Of a DNA stretch of 16,700 nucleotides, positions 1 through 8,739 are shown one piece after another. Source of the stretch: an uncultured Clostridia bacterium (lineage in GTDB: Bacteria > Bacillota > Clostridia > Christensenellales > DTU072); NCBI GenBank assembly GCA_944350065.1, contig CALVOD010000019.1, positions 1 to 16,700 of the forward strand, in the 5' to 3' direction. The position numbers were made by a program, and so were the translations under genes. Under the pieces are notes generated by a model. That model did no database searches, was not told where the DNA came from, and worked only from the letters and a program-made list of their open reading frames with translations. Position 1 is the stretch's first letter. Each line of letters starts with the position of its first letter.

Positions 1-3000
1 AAGAATATTCGACCGCTATGCTCTCGTTGAGCCCTGCCGCCGTAGCCGTTGCGGTTATAGGCGTAAATACGCCGTAAGTCTGAGTAAAGACTCCGTCGAA
101 ATAGATCGTCGGGGTGATCTTTTCTATCGTCAGATAGCATTCGGCGGCAAAACGCTCGTAATCCTTATCCTTCAGTTTGAGATAGCATCTTACCAGATAT
201 TCGCCGGCGTTTACGGGAGCTTTATCGCTCGCTTCGTAGACGGTGCCGCCGCGTCCGCTGTATTCGACGGTATATGTCACCCCTTTAAGCACGTTGGTAA
301 GGACGGGCGTCACGGGTTTGGCTTTGGTGTCGTACGGATAACTTACGTCGCTCATAGTAACGTCGGCAAGTTTGAGTATCGTGGCGGGTACCGTAAACGT
401 ATTGTTCAGAAGCGTGTAGTTGCTTGCTTTCTCCCCTCCCAAGCCTTCGATTCTTACGTTTACGTCGGCGCTTCCCGGCTCTGACGAGGTAAGTATCGCG
501 GAATAAAGGATATATACGTCTTTGATATCGCCTTCGAGCAATCCTTCTATCACGTAGTTGTCCGCGCCGAAGCCTGCCGCTTCGAGGGTACCGTCGACGG
601 GTTTTTCGTACGGTGCGCCGGCAACGACGGTGACCGTTTTGGGCAATATTCTGACGTTACACGCCACCGACGAATAATCAATCGTGTAGTTTGTGCCCGA
701 ATAAGACAACAGTTGCAACTCTATTCTGTAGTTGGCGGACACATCCCTTATAACGTCGATAGCAGTACCGTCTTCGTATACGGTATCGAGCTCGATTTCT
801 TCGGTCTCCGCATTTTCTCCGCTTATGAAGCCGCTCAGGGATACGGTTATTTCGGGAACGTTGCCGTATACTATTTCGGGAGACGCAAGCACGATCTCCG
901 TATTAAGCTCGAGAGGCTTGATCTCGCCTTTTTGCGAATATACGAAGGATACGGGAAGAATATAATTGTTCTCATACATCGAGTAACTGAACGCGTAAGA
1001 TACGGTTATCGTCTTATCGGTTCCGGCATTCTTGTCGGAGAAATTCGCGTACGCGCGCACGCCTTGGTTGAAATACTCCGACGGAATTCCCATCGAATCT
1101 GCGTTGTTTGCTATGACGGCGGTCGTAGTGCCGTCGTAATTTTTCAGATTAACTATTTCCGGCTCGGTGAGTTTTCCGTTGAGGTCGAGTTTTTCGATCA
1201 TGTAGACGTAGTTTTCGCCCGAAGGAGTTATCGCGCGATAGTTATTGTCTATCATTCCGTTTTTAAGGAAATTGATCGTCACGGTATAACCGCCTTCTTT
1301 ATAACCGAAATTTTTACTGTCGCTTCTGGTTATGCCGATATAGTTCTCCCACGGGAAGCCTTCTGCGGTACCGTGCTCTTCACAATATGCGTCGTATGCC
1401 GATTTGATATCGCCGGCGCAACTATCGACATCCACGTAAACTATGGCGTCGATAAAATCGGGATCGATTTTACGATTGGGATCGTACACTACGCTGAGCA
1501 TACTTTCGTCGAGCTTTACAGTCACGGATCTTCCGGTGATGACGAATTTACCTTTGTTGCCGTCGGTAATCAGCGTGACCGCAAAGCCCGAAGCGTATTC
1601 GCCGTCGACTTCGAATTCTGGCGACAAATCGTATGTACCTACGCCCGTTTCGGTGGTAAGTCTCGTGAACGTTATCGTGAGCTCCACGTCGCCTACGGCG
1701 TCGGTGTGTATAACTTCCTTTTGCTTGAGCTCCGGCATTGTGTCGAGATATTCCATCGTGAAGGTATTTGGCGTTATCGTCAGACTGCGCTTGTCGATAT
1801 AGAACGCGCCGCTTCCGACCGCGGTTATATCGTAGTTGCTGTCCGCGGGAACGATTATTTCTTCGTATCTGTAGGTTCCGTAATTCTCTCCTGCCTCGCG
1901 CTTAAGCTGTACCGTCACTTCGTCGCCTTCCACTCCGAGCTCCGCATAAGTCAGCGTTTGCCAAAATTCCGACGCGTTATCTTTAGTTCCGAACATCTTA
2001 CGAATGTCTTTCGGCGTAAACGTAACGTTTCTTTTCAATATGGTAACCGTTGTCACGGTACTGTATCCGTCGCGTTCGGTAAGACGATAATTTGTGCTTA
2101 TAAACGATATTTCCGCGCTGTACACGCCTACGTCGTGTATATATTCGACTTCGTTCGAATCGGCGTCGTACATCGTAACTTCGAATTTATAGTTGCTGTC
2201 GCCCGCGATTATTCCCGAGAAATCCACTCCCGTAATATTACCGTTGTTGCCGGCCAAACCCGCTTCGACAACCAGATTGCTGCCGTCGTAAGTACGTTCG
2301 CCCGCATTGGTAAACTGATACGCTATTTCGCGCTTGGATATCTCGATATCACACTCGAGCACGCTCTTTTCTTCGTTAAAGTAATAATTGGAATTGGTAT
2401 CGGGAAGCGACAGTCTCGCTACGTAAGAACCCGCGTTTGTGCATGCCGCGACCGAAGTTTCTTCTCCGTCCTCTCCTTTGAGGTAATAACTGATATTGAG
2501 AGAAATATTGTCCTGTCCGCGCATTCCGTAGCCTTCGGCATAAGAGTATGTCGCCGTGAGCGTAACGCCGTTATATATTTTGCTGCTTGCAGTTATTTGC
2601 GGACGCAGTTCGGCAGGTAATATTACCATCTGACCGCCGGGAGTTTGTCCGCTTCCGCTTCCGGTTACCGCCTTATAGTTGGTATTGAGCGCCGATATCT
2701 GCACCGTGTAGAGACCTGCGGCTACGGGCACTACTTCGATACCGCCTTTTGTATAAGTTACGCTTAACCTCGGTTCGTAGCCTTCAATTACGTCGGCGGC
2801 TTCATCCGTATAGCCGTATATCGCGCTCTGCTGCGCGGATGTGTAAACGAACGAATCGTTTAGCGTTTCGTCGTAGCTTATTCTTACCTCGCGCGCTTTG
2901 ACAGCATAATTCCAGGTGACCGCAGCAAGATTATAGTTATCGCGAGCTGTACCTTTCAACGTGACGGCTACACTGTAATTGCCTACGTCGACGGGGCCTC

Positions 3001-6000
3001 CCGCTATCACGGTTCCGCGCGAATCGTAATAGTTGATCTGGAAATCGAGCGCGTCCGGATCGGAATCTATTGCGGGTATACGAATGCCTTCCGCCCATTT
3101 CACCGATACGAGATGCGGCTGCGCGTCGTAAACGAGGTCGTCGTTTTCGTCTGCGTAAACTATGCTCACGCTGACGTTCGCTTTGGCTATATCGAATACG
3201 AACGACGTATTGGAGGGCAAAGAATAGTTATTCTGCGGTTCCGCAAATTCGAATACCGCAGTGTACGTACCCACCGTTACGGGATTAGTCAAAATATTAT
3301 TGCGATAATAGGCAACTTCAAGCGCGGGCGCTTGCGCTTCGAAATGCCCCGTCAATTCGGCTTCAATAGCATGCGCTTCACCGTTATATATGTAAAGGTT
3401 GTCCGAAAGAATATTAAGTCCGAGAGTTTTCTTCGTAATGGTGAAGTTTTGCTTGAGTTCTCCGGTGAAGTTACCCTTCCCCGTTATTTTAACTTGCGCA
3501 AGCGTGCCGACTTCTACGTTATCGTCATAAGAAACGCTGTAATCGCTGCCTTCGTTAAGTATGCTGTCGTTAAATCTTACCACAGGAACGGGTTCGTTGG
3601 GTTTTGCGCTGTACTCGCAACTCGGAATAGCGTCTATTTTCACGGAAGTTGTCATGGAAATATTCAAAGCGGCTATTTCGAAGGAACATACTTCGCCACC
3701 CGTGGAAATGCTGTAATCACATTCTGCAATCGTAAGCTCAAGTTTATATCTGCCTACGTTGACCGCATTTGTTACCTTAACCTCTCCGTCGTCGTCTACG
3801 CGATATAATTGTCTTGTTATCGGAGCTGAATCCCCCGCATACAACGCCGTTAAAACTTCGTAAGTCGGAGATTGCGCATATCCGGTATATGTGAAATAAT
3901 CACTCGAGAAAGAAATTTCGAGCGGCTTTTTAGCGACGGTTACGGTACAAGTATCGTTGCCCGCGGCAATTTTGTAGTTTGATATGTTTATTGGGTTGAC
4001 GGAAGAATTTACGAGCGTTACGGTCGCTATGTAATCGCCTACCTTCTTAACCTCTACTCCCGCAGGGAAAGTAAGCCGCAGATTGTCGCTCGTAAGACCG
4101 GAGGCGGTAGTCTTTACTTTGACGTGCAAGCCGTCGTCGTGTCCCGCGTAATCGGCACCCATATATACGAGATCGTTTACCGTACTTCCGTTGAGTCCCG
4201 TATAATACGTGAGCTCTACGGTCATCGGCTCGACAACGATATCGCCGCTTCTCGACGTAGCGTCAAGCGCGTAATTGGAACTGCCTTCGCCGCTTAATTC
4301 GGCTATAGCGTAATAGGTGCCGGCTTCGTGCAGCTTATTATAGCGGCTTCCGTCGGCAGCGTCGTAATAAGCTACGGTGAGCGAAAGTTTGCCTATATCG
4401 ACGCTTTCGACGGCGCCGGAGACAAATTCGTATCCGACTTCTTGCTCGTTTGTATTATACGTAAGGTTAAATCCGCTCCACACTACCCCTATTTCTTTGG
4501 GCACTATGGTAAAATCTCTCGACGTTACGTTCAAATCGTACGGCAACGTATAATTCGAATTTCCGCTGTCGCTGCTGACTTTTGCAGTCACTCTGTAGCT
4601 GCCGACGTTTACCGATTTCGCGTCGGACCCGGTATCAACGTAGGTAACCGTATACGTAATATCGATAGACATTACTTCGTCGCCGGGAATAAGGTTCGCG
4701 GGCGTAGCCGTCGGATGCTGGAATTCACCGTTGTATTCGAGTTCCAAAGAGCTCCAGTTCAATCCCATCGTACGCGGGGTAATCTCACAACCGGTAAATA
4801 TGTACTCCGCACTTGCGCCTCCCGCAAGAATATAGTTTCCGTTAGCGGGAACGCTCACGTTCTTAACTATTGCGTATTTATTCGAACCGACCGAAGATGA
4901 TTCGACATAGCCTGCGCCCGAATATTCTGCAAAATAGCTTCCCGAGCCGACAAGAATTGTCGGTGCGTCGGGAAGTTCTCCGCCGTTGTCTTTGCGTACC
5001 GCGGTAAAGTTCGAGCCGTCGATCATTGTCGCGTCTATCGTTGCGGTAGCGTCGTATTCTTTAGTGATGGACGAACCCGACACTTGCGTTATTGTTATTT
5101 CGATCGGGGTTATAGTATACGAATATGTAAATTTGGAAGCATCGTATAAATAGATCTTACTCGGCGCGTTTACGCTGTTCGTACCGAGGAATTCGCCTGT
5201 TTTAACGGGCTCAAGCGTATCGTTTTCTCCTTGTTTATAGAGTTTGACGCTGTAACTTCCCGCAGAAGGACCGATTCCTACAGTATCAGTTCCGAATGCT
5301 GCGGAATAATTGCTCTTACTGGCGTCCGTATCGTTCACTGCAACCCATTTCATATTGCTCGGTATAGATATTCCGGCTGCGGGAGAGCCTGAGAAAGTTA
5401 CCGCGACGGCCGAATATTCCTGAGTCGCCGTTCCCGCCGAATAGTTAGTCGACATTTCATACGCGGTGGTCGCTACATAAATATTAAATATTGTCGATTG
5501 CGGATTTGCGGTACTGAAAGTGTGTTTATTCAAATATTCATCGTAAACGTTGTCGAAGTGCTCGCCGGAATAAACGTATTGCTGTGCAGAAATATAATAC
5601 GGCTCGTTGGAATTTGCGGTAACAGTCATATAAGAGCTATTGAAATTGTCAATGCTGAAAGTACCGTAAGTTGCCGACGTCGTCTGAGAATAAGTCAGAT
5701 ACGGTTGAAATTCATGGAGATTATTATATGAATTTACTGCACTGACGCTACCTACTCCCACGGAAAGATTTTTAATGGATCCTGCCGAAGAAAGACTGGT
5801 AACTATTTTACTTTTGATACTTGACACTGAGCCCGTCAGGTTGCCCGACGTTCCGGTGACAGCGTAAGCGGAAACTCCGGATTTCGCTATGTCTGCATTA
5901 ACCGCATCACGCCATACGTTGTCGATAATCAATACGGAGTTGCTCGCTTCGCCGACTATCAGTCCTGCGGGAAGCGCACCCGACAAAGTACGCATATTAA

Positions 6001-7069
6001 CGTAGACGGCGCCTCTGAAATCGTAATACAACGACTCTACCGAATAGGCGGTACCCGAAGCGTATACGAATCCTACAAGCAAGCCTGCAAAGTTAGCGCG
6101 TAACGCATATTCTTGTATACCGCTTTCGGTATTGCCTGCCACATAAGCGCCTACTGCGCCGCTGCCTTTCACCGTTACTCCGTTGAAAATAGTGTTTCCG
6201 GAATATATTTCGCCGACAAATCCGCCCGCAACGGCTCTGCTCGGTGTGGTGTTGTTACCGCAGTTGTTAGATTCGTAAACTGGATTAGAGCTGGTACCGC
6301 CGGTTTTGATTTGTTTGCCGGCAGTGAGGTTCTGTCCGTAAGAATGTATGACGCCATTGAGATCGAGAACGCAACTGTCGAATGTGGCGCCCCTTGATCT
6401 TCCGGCAAAGCCGCCGCCTACGCCGCCGTTACCGGAGCCGTAATCCGAGGTAGCGTCGATACCTGCCGTAATGAAAGTACCGTTCACTATAAGAGTAACG
6501 TTTTGGAAAGTAGCGTTGCGCGCTTCTCCGCATATGATTCCCGCATACAAAGTGGTACTGTTTGCGTTGGAGGCAGGATTTGCCTTAGACTGTTCGTGAT
6601 TAGGATTATTTTTGTTACGAGCCTGAATGGCATACGTTCCGGTATAATTTATTGTAACGTTGCGCATCGTGCCAGATATAAATTTACCGATCAGCAATCC
6701 AGCGTACTGGTCCGTCTGCGCGGTTTCAGTACCCAAAGAATAAGTTCCCGAACCCTCAATAGTTATCGTATGGCCGTTACCGTTAATCTCTTTGTTGTAA
6801 TCCGCTTGGCTGTAATTGCCGCTGACGGTTATGCTTTCGGTAAGATTGATAGCCGTATTGCTGTTGATGGCGTTGATAAACGCCGATCCGGTGCTTACGT
6901 CGGCGGCATAGGCTGTCAGCGATCCGTTACCTTCGTCAAGAAGGGCTACGTCGGCAACGCAGAAAACGCCGAGGCAAACTACGCATACGACGAAAATCGA
7001 CGCGAGAGTCAATGCGACTTTGGTTTTTGCGGAACGCAGATTAGACTTGTCGGTGGTATTATTCTTCAT
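1..7069 (-). CDS. Giant secreted surface protein with beta-helix-like N-terminus and tandem MBG/YDG-type repeats (C-terminus outside window)
   Basis: I read this frame codon by codon and found no stop in 2356 codons; it leaves the left edge open, so the protein is larger. The start follows AAGGAG with a 6-nt spacer. Residues 1-56 form a signal peptide: basic Lys/Arg start, hydrophobic core at about 18-44, and a likely cleavage site near AYAA (53-56). Residues 60-430 are Asn/Gly/Thr-rich with six AGxxxG-like motifs near 123, 176, 218, 281, 328 and 368, as in beta-helix adhesin regions. From about residue 653 there are roughly 19 repeats of about 90 residues. Each opens with a linker such as ITPRTM, ISKREI or IDKRSL, most carry a Y(D/N)G-like motif, and most end in a VGxYxV-like strand, typical of MBG and YDG domains. 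No cell-wall anchor is visible because the C-terminus is missing. An adhesin or surface-fibre role is inferred from architecture; the ligand is unknown. Confidence 0.88.
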   Translation of the reverse strand, partial: MKNNTTDKSNLRSAKTKVALTLASIFVVCVVCLGVFCVADVALLDEGNGSLTAYAADVSTGSAFINAINSNTAINLTESITVSGNYSQADYNKEINGNGHTITIEGSGTYSLGTETAQTDQYAGLLIGKFISGTMRNVTINYTGTYAIQARNKNNPNHEQSKANPASNANSTTLYAGIICGEARNATFQNVTLIVNGTFITAGIDATSDYGSGNGGVGGGFAGRSRGATFDSCVLDLNGVIHSYGQNLTAGKQIKTGGTSSNPVYESNNCGNNTTPSRAVAGGFVGEIYSGNTIFNGVTVKGSGAVGAYVAGNTESGIQEYALRANFAGLLVGFVYASGTAYSVESLYYDFRGAVYVNMRTLSGALPAGLIVGEASNSVLIIDNVWRDAVNADIAKSGVSAYAVTGTSGNLTGSVSSIKSKIVTSLSSAGSIKNLSVGVGSVSAVNSYNNLHEFQPYLTYSQTTSATYGTFSIDNFNSSYMTVTANSNEPYYISAQQYVYSGEHFDNVYDEYLNKHTFSTANPQSTIFNIYVATTAYEMSTNYSAGTATQEYSAVAVTFSGSPAAGISIPSNMKWVAVNDTDASKSNYSAAFGTDTVGIGPSAGSYSVKLYKQGENDTLEPVKTGEFLGTNSVNAPSKIYLYDASKFTYSYTITPIEITITQVSGSSITKEYDATATIDATMIDGSNFTAVRKDNGGELPDAPTILVGSGSYFAEYSGAGYVESSSVGSNKYAIVKNVSVPANGNYILAGGASAEYIFTGCEITPRTMGLNWSSLELEYNGEFQHPTATPANLIPGDEVMSIDITYTVTYVDTGSDAKSVNVGSYRVTAKVSSDSGNSNYTLPYDLNVTSRDFTIVPKEIGVVWSGFNLTYNTNEQEVGYEFVSGAVESVDIGKLSLTVAYYDAADGSRYNKLHEAGTYYAIAELSGEGSSNYALDATSRSGDIVVEPMTVELTYYTGLNGSTVNDLVYMGADYAGHDDGLHVKVKTTASGLTSDNLRLTFPAGVEVKKVGDYIATVTLVNSSVNPINISNYKIAAGNDTCTVTVAKKPLEISFSSDYFTYTGYAQSPTYEVLTALYAGDSAPITRQLYRVDDDGEVKVTNAVNVGRYKLELTIAECDYSISTGGEVCSFEIAALNISMTTSVKIDAIPSCEYSAKPNEPVPVVRFNDSILNEGSDYSVSYDDNVEVGTLAQVKITGKGNFTGELKQNFTITKKTLGLNILSDNLYIYNGEAHAIEAELTGHFEAQAPALEVAYYRNNILTNPVTVGTYTAVFEFAEPQNNYSLPSNTSFVFDIAKANVSVSIVYADENDDLVYDAQPHLVSVKWAEGIRIPAIDSDPDALDFQINYYDSRGTVIAGGPVDVGNYSVAVTLKGTARDNYNLAAVTWNYAVKAREVRISYDETLNDSFVYTSAQQSAIYGYTDEAADVIEGYEPRLSVTYTKGGIEVVPVAAGLYTVQISALNTNYKAVTGSGSGQTPGGQMVILPAELRPQITASSKIYNGVTLTATYSYAEGYGMRGQDNISLNISYYLKGEDGEETSVAACTNAGSYVARLSLPDTNSNYYFNEEKSVLECDIEISKREIAYQFTNAGERTYDGSNLVVEAGLAGNNGNITGVDFSGIIAGDSNYKFEVTMYDADSNEVEYIHDVGVYSAEISFISTNYRLTERDGYSTVTTVTILKRNVTFTPKDIRKMFGTKDNASEFWQTLTYAELGVEGDEVTVQLKREAGENYGTYRYEEIIVPADSNYDITAVGSGAFYIDKRSLTITPNTFTMEYLDTMPELKQKEVIHTDAVGDVELTITFTRLTTETGVGTYDLSPEFEVDGEYASGFAVTLITDGNKGKFVITGRSVTVKLDESMLSVVYDPNRKIDPDFIDAIVYVDVDSCAGDIKSAYDAYCEEHGTAEGFPWENYIGITRSDSKNFGYKEGGYTVTINFLKNGMIDNNYRAITPSGENYVYMIEKLDLNGKLTEPEIVNLKNYDGTTTAVIANNADSMGIPSEYFNQGVRAYANFSDKNAGTDKTITVSYAFSYSMYENNYILPVSFVYSQKGEIKPLELNTEIVLASPEIVYGNVPEITVSLSGFISGENAETEEIELDTVYEDGTAIDVIRDVSANYRIELQLLSYSGTNYTIDYSSVACNVRILPKTVTVVAGAPYEKPVDGTLEAAGFGADNYVIEGLLEGDIKDVYILYSAILTSSEPGSADVNVRIEGLGGEKASNYTLLNNTFTVPATILKLADVTMSDVSYPYDTKAKPVTPVLTNVLKGVTYTVEYSGRGGTVYEASDKAPVNAGEYLVRCYLKLKDKDYERFAAECYLTIEKITPTIYFDGVFTQTYGVFTPITATATAAGLNESIAVEYS
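2..5113 (-). repeat. Array of about 19 degenerate MBG/YDG-like protein repeats inside the giant gene
   Basis: This is protein-level, not DNA-level, repetition. Successive linkers are ITPIEI, ITPRTM, IVPKEI, VEPMTV, VAKKPL, IAALNI, ITKKTL, IAKANV, VKAREV, ILPAEL, ISKREI, ILKRNV, IDKRSL, ITGRSV, IEKLDL, IKPLEL, ILPKTV, ILKLAD and IEKITP, spaced about 80-100 residues apart. YDG-like motifs are clear in several units (KEYDATAT, TYDGSN, NYDGTTTA). The unit beginning IAALNI instead resembles the repeat with an EGSDYSVSY...VGTLAQVKITGKGNF signature found in many clostridial surface proteins. I saw no long identical DNA stretches between units, so the array looks old and diversified. The last unit is cut by the window edge. 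Confidence 0.75.
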
Positions 7070-7075
7070 AATATG

Positions 7076-7081
7076 CTCCTT
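7076..7081 (-). promoter_or_regulatory. Ribosome binding site fixing the start of the giant gene
   Basis: AAGGAG lies 6 nt before the ATG at 7069-7067. No other in-frame start with a Shine-Dalgarno lies nearby, and the signal peptide begins directly after it. The 100-bp gap to scpB has no convincing -35/-10 pair (a lone TATACT occurs near 7123-7128) and no clear terminator, so read-through from scpB is possible. Confidence 0.75.
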
Positions 7082-7169
7082 GTGTCGGTCAGGCACAGTT
7101 TTTACGTTTATAAGTTGCAACAGTATATACGCTCGCGCGCGTACGACGCGACGCGTGAGAGGTTTGCGT

Positions 7170-7907
7170 TCAGTCGACTTCGACCACGTCTTCCCCTCTC
7201 AGAAAATCGGGATTGTCCGATTCCTCGTCGTCGGCGTAGTAATCGTCTTCCGAATCTGCGGCGGCGACTTCCTTCGCGTGTTCGTCTTCGCCCGTGCGGA
7301 AATCGTCGTCGAGTCCGATCGAAGGCGTTTCTGTATCGATTTCTCTGTCACGGTAAAGAGATTGCGTTTTGGCGTAGTATTTGTCGAAGTTATTACGAAT
7401 CTTCTGCATAAGGTCATCGTAATCGGGAAGTTCCTGTAGGCTTTCGAGCCCGAACTTACGCAGGAATTCGTCCGTGGTTCCGTAAAGAAGCGGACGTCCG
7501 AGGGTCTCTTTACGCCCTACCGTTTCAATTAGGTTGAGTTTCAGCAACATTGCTATGACGTAGTCGGAGCCCACGCCGCGCAAATCTTCTATCTCGGTAC
7601 GCGTAACCGGTTGTTTATAAGCAATAATGGCGAGCACCTGCAAAAGCGTTTTACTGAGTTCGCGTTCTTTTGTTTCCATAAGCATATCCGCTATGGTTTC
7701 GCCGTAGTCGGGATTGGACTGAAACTGATAAGTCTTATTATATTGTATAAGGCGAATGCCGCACTTACCGCTGTAACGCGCTTTAAGTTCCTCGAGTGCC
7801 GAGTCTATTTCTTTGCGGGTATAACCGACGAGACCGTTGTAAAGGGTATGTACTTCGAGACCTTTGCCCGCCGCGAAAAGTACAGCCTCAATTATATTCG
7901 TCAGCAT
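7170..7907 (-). CDS. scpB: Segregation and condensation protein B
   Basis: ScpB is the winged-helix (kite) subunit that dimerises and binds ScpA in the SMC-ScpAB complex, which compacts and segregates chromosomes in the cytoplasm. Family hallmarks are present: EAVLFAAGKGLE near the N-terminus, AIIAYKQPVTRTEIEDLRGV at 93-112, and GRPLLYGTTDEFLRKFGL at 137-154. The conserved core ends near residue 185. A strongly acidic tail follows, with 21 Asp/Glu among residues 200-245, which is longer and more acidic than I expect for the family. The ATG lies inside the end of scpA (20-bp overlap). The nearest AGGAGG is 12 nt upstream, a long spacing, so translation is probably coupled to scpA. Confidence 0.95.
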   Translation of the reverse strand: MLTNIIEAVLFAAGKGLEVHTLYNGLVGYTRKEIDSALEELKARYSGKCGIRLIQYNKTYQFQSNPDYGETIADMLMETKERELSKTLLQVLAIIAYKQPVTRTEIEDLRGVGSDYVIAMLLKLNLIETVGRKETLGRPLLYGTTDEFLRKFGLESLQELPDYDDLMQKIRNNFDKYYAKTQSLYRDREIDTETPSIGLDDDFRTGEDEHAKEVAAADSEDDYYADDEESDNPDFLRGEDVVEVD

Positions 7908-8727
7908 CTTTGAGCAAATCCTCCTCGTAATTGAATTTATCGGTATCGGGCAGATGGCGGAGAATAATCTCTGCGGGATCGCCCTCGAACGCGATGGACG
8001 CGATCTGTTGTTTGACTATTTCGAGAACGGCAAGGAAGGTATTGATAATTTCGAGTTTGGTAAAGCCGGGCTCGAAAAGATCATTTAATTTAATTACCGA
8101 AAGAGCGCGGAGCGCTTCGACCACGTCTATCATGCGGTCGGAAACGCTGAAACGCTCTTTTTCTATTGTTTTTTCGGCGGTGTGGTCTTCTTCGAATTCC
8201 GCCTTTTCGAGCATACGCGAGAAAGCCTCGATCATTTTCTGAAGCGAAAAATCTTTAATTACCACTTTATAGTCGTCCTCGCCGAAAACGGGCTCGCGAT
8301 AATAGCGGTTAAGAATTTCGTAGGAGCGGAGTTTTTCGGCGGCGTCGCGGTAAGCGGCGTATTCTTCGGTACGCAGGTAGAAAAGTTCTTCGTCGGACAA
8401 AACGTCGTCCTCATACTCTTCGAATTCGGGTTTGGGAAGAAGCGAAGCCGCTTTGAGTTCGATGAGAGTAGCCGCGAGCACGAGGAAAGAGGAAATATCG
8501 TCGTAATCTTTTTCTTCTTTCGTGAGGCTGACGACGTAAGCAAGGTATTGTTCGGTTATGGATGAAATGAAAATATCGCGTATGGCGACTTTATCCTTTT
8601 TAAGGATATCGAGGAGTTTATCGAGCGCGACGTCTTCCTCGTAGAGGTGATAACTCAACGAGGTAAAAGAAAATTTATCGTCTTGCCCTAACTCGGGTAT
8701 CTGATCCAATACCGACGCGTCGTCCAT
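7888..8727 (-). CDS. scpA: Segregation and condensation protein A (kleisin)
   Basis: ScpA is the kleisin subunit that bridges the SMC heads and binds an ScpB dimer. Identification rests on position directly before scpB and on family-like segments. The N-terminal region contains a stretch ending in ITEQYLAYV (about 57-65) that matches the usual ITEQYL motif. Next comes FLVLAATLIELKAASLLP, the typical helix preceding an acidic linker (EFEEYEDD). The C-terminus has a winged-helix-like segment with FLAVLEIVKQQ. The usual FEGPLDLLLHLI start is strongly changed: the aligned segment reads EEDVALDKLLDIL. Length, 279 residues, is slightly above the usual 240-270. AAGGAG with a 5-nt spacer precedes the ATG and overlaps the stop of the upstream protease gene, which indicates coupled translation. 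Confidence 0.9.
   Translation of the reverse strand: MDDASVLDQIPELGQDDKFSFTSLSYHLYEEDVALDKLLDILKKDKVAIRDIFISSITEQYLAYVVSLTKEEKDYDDISSFLVLAATLIELKAASLLPKPEFEEYEDDVLSDEELFYLRTEEYAAYRDAAEKLRSYEILNRYYREPVFGEDDYKVVIKDFSLQKMIEAFSRMLEKAEFEEDHTAEKTIEKERFSVSDRMIDVVEALRALSVIKLNDLFEPGFTKLEIINTFLAVLEIVKQQIASIAFEGDPAEIILRHLPDTDKFNYEEDLLKDADEYN
7920..7925 (-). promoter_or_regulatory. scpB ribosome binding site inside the 3' end of scpA
   Basis: AGGAGG with a 12-nt spacer to the scpB ATG. The spacing is longer than the usual 5-9 nt, and no better in-frame start codon lies between. The overlap with the scpA coding end suggests translational coupling. Confidence 0.5.
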
Positions 8728-8732
8728 TTGCG

Positions 8733-8739
8733 CTCCTTA
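8733..8739 (-). promoter_or_regulatory. Overlapping protease stop codon and scpA ribosome binding site
   Basis: The sequence TAAGGAG holds both the TAA stop of the M50 protease gene and the Shine-Dalgarno of scpA, 5 nt before its ATG. This is a direct sign of one transcript with coupled translation. Confidence 0.7.

Noticed and set aside
713..2620. A 635-codon open frame on the plus strand
   Set aside because: It lies in exact complementary register to the giant minus-strand gene, has no family-like motifs or ribosome binding site, and is open because TTA, CTA and TCA codons are rare in that gene.
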